Source: Paramecium sonneborni
Taxonomy: Eukaryota > Ciliophora > Oligohymenophorea > Peniculida > Parameciidae
DNA length: 64,000 nucleotides
Direction of reading: 5' to 3'
Assembly (NCBI GenBank): GCA_905182985.1
Contig: CAJJDN010000057.1
Coordinates: forward strand, 128,417 to 192,416
Part shown: positions 59,761 to 64,000 of the stretch, one piece after another
Numbering within the stretch: the first letter of the stretch is position 1
Layout: the number at the start of each line of letters is the position of its first letter
Notes under the pieces: model-generated
What the model was told of the DNA's origin: nothing
Databases searched by the model: none
What the model saw: only the letters and a program-made list of their open reading frames with translations
Translations under genes and position numbers: made by a program

Positions 59761-60264
59761 ATGATGAAAGAAATGTAAAAGGATAGTAAGAAGAAATTAA
59801 ATGTTGTTGTAATTCCTATGAGATATGGTTAATAATGGGGCAGTAGAAATTTAAAGAAAATAACTCCATTACACAAATAGAAGAGTGAACATGCTTTAAA
59901 ATTTTCTCCTATAAATTGTACTCAAATATCTCCTGATAACTTTAAAGAAAAAGAAAGGAGAAACTATTAAAAATTAATAAGTTTGGCGAACCAAAAATCG
60001 AAATAAATAAGTAGAGAGAACTAATACATGGTTTAATCCAGATAAAAATCGTATTCTTTGAATGTGGCAAAGCCAATTCATTAAAAATTACCTTCACTTC
60101 CGAAAAGAATTTAATATAGAGCAGCAAAAGCAGAAAGTCTCTAATTATATAATATAGATTCATTAGAAGGATATAATATTTAAGCTGAAGATATGTCTTT
60201 CGAAATAGATGAATATGTTAAATTAAAATCTGTTCATTCTATTAGATTATCAGACTACTCCTGA
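59761..60264 (+). CDS. hypothetical protein
   Basis: 167 aa, intronless, start MMKEMQKDSKKKLNVVV. Basic and low-hydrophobicity in the first two thirds (ERRNYQKLISLANQKSKQ), acidic near the end (EGYNIQAEDMSFEIDEYVK). Probably disordered; no family recognised. Codon use (many TAA/TAG Gln codons) matches the neighbours. Confidence 0.5.
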
Positions 60265-60990
60265 AATAGAGATTTAATAGTAATTGATTTTAAGAATTAA
60301 ATTGTGTTATTTTTATAATTCTGTATTCTTAAAGTTCATAGTGTAAATATTTTACGAAATTTAGTTTTACTAATAAATTGTAGCAATTCAATAATTTCTA
60401 ATAATTTAATTTTGATTTTCTATGTAAATTCTTTAATTTATTATTTTATATTGGTTTTATCTATTTAAACATTATTATGAATATATTCGACAAAAACAAC
60501 TTTTAAGATGATCTTTTAGGATAAATATTTTATTAATATATATATATTATCAAATAGAAATTAAATATCATAATTCATTTAAGAATGCTTATAATATAAG
60601 CATAGCATCTATAAAATAATCCAAAATTTTATTATTTGTTTTAGTAATTTTTCAGCTTGACTATTAGAGTAATCTTCTCTAATTAATATTTAATGCAACA
60701 ATTGAATTACTTTCTAAACCTTTTGTAAATTATTCTATATAACCCTTCTAAAAATGAAGGTTAATATATTAATTCTTCTCCTATTTTCTCTTTTTTGAAT
60801 CATGTAGTGAGTAGCATGGGCTATAATGCAAATCATTAATTATAACTTATTATAGATTATATGTTACAATGAATTCAGTGAATTCTGTATCTAAATCAAT
60901 ACCCATTAAATTAAATTTTTATTATATTTATATTTAAAGCTTCATTAAATATTTAGTGGCAATCATATTAAAAAAACAAAAATTAACAAA
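60265..60990. other. spacer, nothing recognised
   Basis: About 725 bp between convergent genes; AT-rich, no supported gene. Confidence 0.4.
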
Positions 60991-62455
60991 TCAATCTGAA
61001 TCATCTTATTTGAATTAACAACTGGATCTTCCTCTTATTGGAATTTCATCTTCCATTTCCTCAGCATTTATTATTGGTTTTACACCAAAACTATTTCTAG
61101 GTTAGAAAAACTAATAATTTTCTTAATTTTCTTCTTCTTCTTCTTCTATTTAAATTTAGTCTTTTTCTTCATGTTTTTATATTTCTTCTTCTTAAATTCT
61201 TTTAGCCCATTATGTTCTTCTTTCTGATAACTTCTCTAAAATATTTATAGATTATTTCTCTCTATTATTAGATGGATCTATATTTAATATATATTTTCCC
61301 TCTAAAGTACATATCTCTTATGCTTCTATAATATTCAAAGAAAAAAATTTAACGATTTTTGTAAATACCCACCTATAACCTCTTGGTATTTTATTTTTTA
61401 ATCCAAATTCAACTTTATCAAAATTTATATTATTTGTTGTTATAAAATCACTTATTATTGATTGAAACTAAATATAAAAATAAATAATTACATATTATTT
61501 ATGTGGTGTTTCCTCTTATGACATCTATTAATACATATTTACTGCTATATTTTATAAATTATTATTCCATTCATATTTTAATAATAATTCTAATAAAATA
61601 TTTTGAAATTTAATTGTTTCAGGTCTTGTCAAAGTCTAAGTTAATATATGAATTATTTTTAAATCTATTTCTGTAAGCCCTTAAGATTTATACAAAAAAT
61701 TCATTGTAGAATAGGATAGATCAAAATTTTTATAAACTAATTATTATAGATAATTTATTTGATTATAAAACCAATTCATATTTAGTAAATTCCATCCCAT
61801 AAATAATTCAATAGTGCATAATTAATGAAATGTAGGAGGTGATTAATTGCAAATAACTTCAATAATTTCTTAATGTTGATTCACATATTAATAAAATAAA
61901 TCTGTGTATTTAATTAGAAGTCGAAAAACATTTTCGCTTATATTTTTTTAATTTAAAAGCATTCCTAAAAGTTCTTATTTGAAATTTTCTTCCAAATTAC
62001 TGCATGCCAAAATTGTTGAGAATATATTTTGAATAGATTCTTAATCTATGAATTAAATCCATTTACATATCTCTAAAAAGGGTTTCATCTCATTTGATTT
62101 TAGTAAAATTAATGGTCTTATCATTTTTTCAAAATAACCACATGAAGTGTCATTTTATGGATAATTGAAGAATGTCAGCAAATATTAAATTGGTTCTCCA
62201 TCCCATTCAAACATTATTTGCAGTAATTGTTCATAACTTCCAAACATCAATTCACTAACAATAAAAGGATATCTAATTAAAGGATTTAGATATACTTTGG
62301 ATGAAGATTACTAGGGGTTTCAATTACTAATTTCAAAAAATCCATCATATTATTTTTATTTGAATTAAGACTTGAATAGCATGCGATATTTACAATTCAA
62401 TGATCTCCTTTTCTTTATCATCATAATTATCTAAAAGTTCAAACAATTAATTCAT
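60991..62455 (-). CDS. SAPS-domain protein (PP6 regulatory subunit-like)
   Basis: 464 aa after introns of 23, 23 and 24 nt (3n, without a stop). Helical-repeat SAPS domain: FLKLVIETPSNLHPKYPFIV then SELMFGSYEQLLQIMFEW, and GYFEKMIRPLILLKSNEMKP, with the KYP..SE and YF.K..R.L landmarks of SIT4-associated/PP6R proteins. The C-terminus contains RWVFTKIVKFFSLNIIEAQE, an acidic Glu run and a Gly/Pro tail. In other eukaryotes SAPS proteins recruit PP6-type phosphatase. Start MNQLFELLDN at 62455; the open frame continues upstream without an ATG, so a 5' exon may be missing. Confidence 0.75.
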
Positions 62456-62972
62456 TTTAATATTTTTATAATTTTCTAATAATATTTTATTTAATTCATC
62501 TTTAGTGACTAAGATAATATGAGAAAAACAAAAATCATTAAAACTATTCACAATTTAAAATTCAAATTATTTTTATGTAGTTATGATTATTATTTTTTTG
62601 ATTTCGAATCAATTTTATTATTACTAATTTAATTGATTTATTATCTAGTTAATTCTTACTAGAAATAGAAATAAGATCAAATAAAATGTTTTTATCATCT
62701 TAATTGAAATAATTTAATTTACAGAATAATATTTTAGAGTTCAAGAACTTAATTTAAAAGAAAGATATGAAAAATATTATACGATAAAAAATTTTGAGCA
62801 AATATCTTTATTATGTTTCTAATTGAGATTGGTTATTTTTGAATATTATGTATTCTGAATTATAATTAGGAATTTTTGAAAAATAAATAGGAATATTTAA
62901 TCTTGAGATTGATTTTATTAAAGATTGTAAATAATAAGCAAAGAATAATATTTGTTACAGGAATAAATTATA
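62456..62972. other. divergent spacer
   Basis: About 500 bp between divergent starts; may include a 5' exon of the SAPS gene. No motif recognised. Confidence 0.35.
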
Positions 62973-64000
62973 ATGGGATAAATTGAATTAGTTTATGATT
63001 AATTAGAAATACTTGAATTATTGATAATTTATAATATTAACGTATATAAAATATGTCTGTTATTTTTGATTAGTTGGAAGTATACATTTAATGATAACTC
63101 TAGAATATCTAATCACTAAGATTCAAATTTAGTTAAGCTATAAAGCTAGGAGCTTCGCTTTATTTTATTGATAATCACAACTTAAAAAGACTTGTAGTTA
63201 GCGATAATTAGATAACATAATATACTGAATAGGAGGCAATCAATGTACTTTAGGGAGTTCAGCAAATTTGCTCTGATGGTAAAGTGATATTTTGTTTAAT
63301 GAGTACAAATTAAAATATTTTATAAAGGTAATGGAGATCTATATTCAATTGATTCTTAACCTAAACAATTAGTTTCTGGTAAAAATTATATGACTATTAC
63401 TCCAACAACTGCAATTGATCATTCTGGAAGAGGGTATTGGTGGAAAACTAATAAGACGATTTACAGTCATTGTAAACATATAAGTATTTATAAAGAAAAA
63501 CTAACTTTAATTACAAGTAAATAATTAATATAAATTATTAGTTGGTGGTAAAATTATTAATATTGAAAATGATATATAGACTCCCATTCAATAATTAAAT
63601 GGATTAGGAATTAATGCTTTTTTTAAGAAATCTATATTATTTTAATTTGGTGGTATAGCTATAACAGAAAATGGAGATGCTTATTGTTATACAAATAAAA
63701 TGATTAAGCTTAAGATAAATAATTTAGAAGATATAAGTGCAAATAATAAATTTATATTTGCAATATAAGGAAAATCACTTATTTAATGGAATTTAGAAGA
63801 TTTTTAATCTCATCAATTTTATGTTAATTAAACATTATTTAAAAAAATGAATTATGGCAATGAAATTACTATTAATTGCAAAAGAAAAGAATTTTAAGAA
63901 ATTAAATTTATATTTTCAGATTATTATTCTCAATTTTGTTGTGCTTAATTAAAAATGATTTAAAAGATTAATTAAAATGATTAATCTATGTCAGTTTTAG
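62973..64000 (+). CDS. RCC1-like repeat protein, cut by window end
   Basis: Start MGQIELVYDQ (62973); several exons, not all junctions fixed. The coding character becomes clear from about 63180. RCC1-type blades are suggested by GVQQICSDGKVIFCLM, NGDLYSIDSQPKQLVSGKN, FGGIAITENGDAYCYTNK and ISANNKFIFAIQGKSLIQWN, each with the G(D/N)-Y-W/F pattern. The frame is still open at base 64000, so the C-terminus is outside the window. RCC1 propellers serve as Ran exchange factors or as protein-binding scaffolds; these blades are divergent, so a scaffold role seems likelier. Confidence 0.55.

Overview
The window looks like a somatic (macronuclear) chromosome piece from a ciliate close to Paramecium. It is very AT-rich. 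TAA and TAG sit inside conserved domains where glutamine is expected, TGA is the only codon that ends genes, spliceosomal introns are tiny (mostly 20-34 nt, GT..AG, some of 16 nt), intergenic spacers can be under 30 bp, and a trichocyst matrix protein gene is present. ORFs predicted with the standard code badly fragment these genes. All calls here were read by hand with TAA/TAG = Gln, and introns were inferred where they restore a conserved frame. I see no telomere repeats, rRNA or tRNA genes.

Layout. 0.5-12.5 kb: a polytopic membrane protein, a small unknown, then a minus-strand tandem cluster of SK-like six-TM K+ channels (three intact, one with a degenerate pore), with an RBR ubiquitin ligase embedded. 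12.5-20.5 kb: a coiled-coil protein, a probable mitochondrial protein, a SEH1-like nucleoporin, the branched-chain ketoacid dehydrogenase E1 beta subunit and a short-chain dehydrogenase. 20.5-34.9 kb: RING protein, TPR protein, several unknown or coiled-coil genes, a BTB/BACK-like protein, the trichocyst matrix protein and a PH plus permuted-papain protein. 35-42 kb: a large TPR/cyclic-nucleotide-binding-like protein, an R2R3 Myb protein and a possible beta-barrel protein. 42-50.4 kb: SDF2 (MIR domains), NAD(P)-glutamate dehydrogenase, mitochondrial processing peptidase alpha and an ELMO-domain protein. 50.8-64 kb: a predicted acylated protein, a GON4L/SANT-like protein, small unknowns, a cyclic-nucleotide-gated-channel-like protein with an unusual pore, a SAPS (PP6 regulatory) protein and an RCC1-like protein cut by the window end.

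Four single-N gaps (6686, 10681, 45559, 52159) are each flanked by direct copies of 1.1-1.4 kb. These look like unmerged overlapping contig ends, so partial duplicate genes beside them should not be counted as extra paralogs. The third pair is not a clean duplicate: a 75-nt segment in one copy is replaced by an unrelated 145-nt segment in the other.

The genes do not form a single pathway. There is a mitochondrial metabolism group (BCKDH E1 beta, GDH, MPP alpha, and probably the genes at 14.7 and 40.6 kb), an excitability group (SK-like channels, CNG-like channel) and a scatter of trafficking and regulatory proteins.
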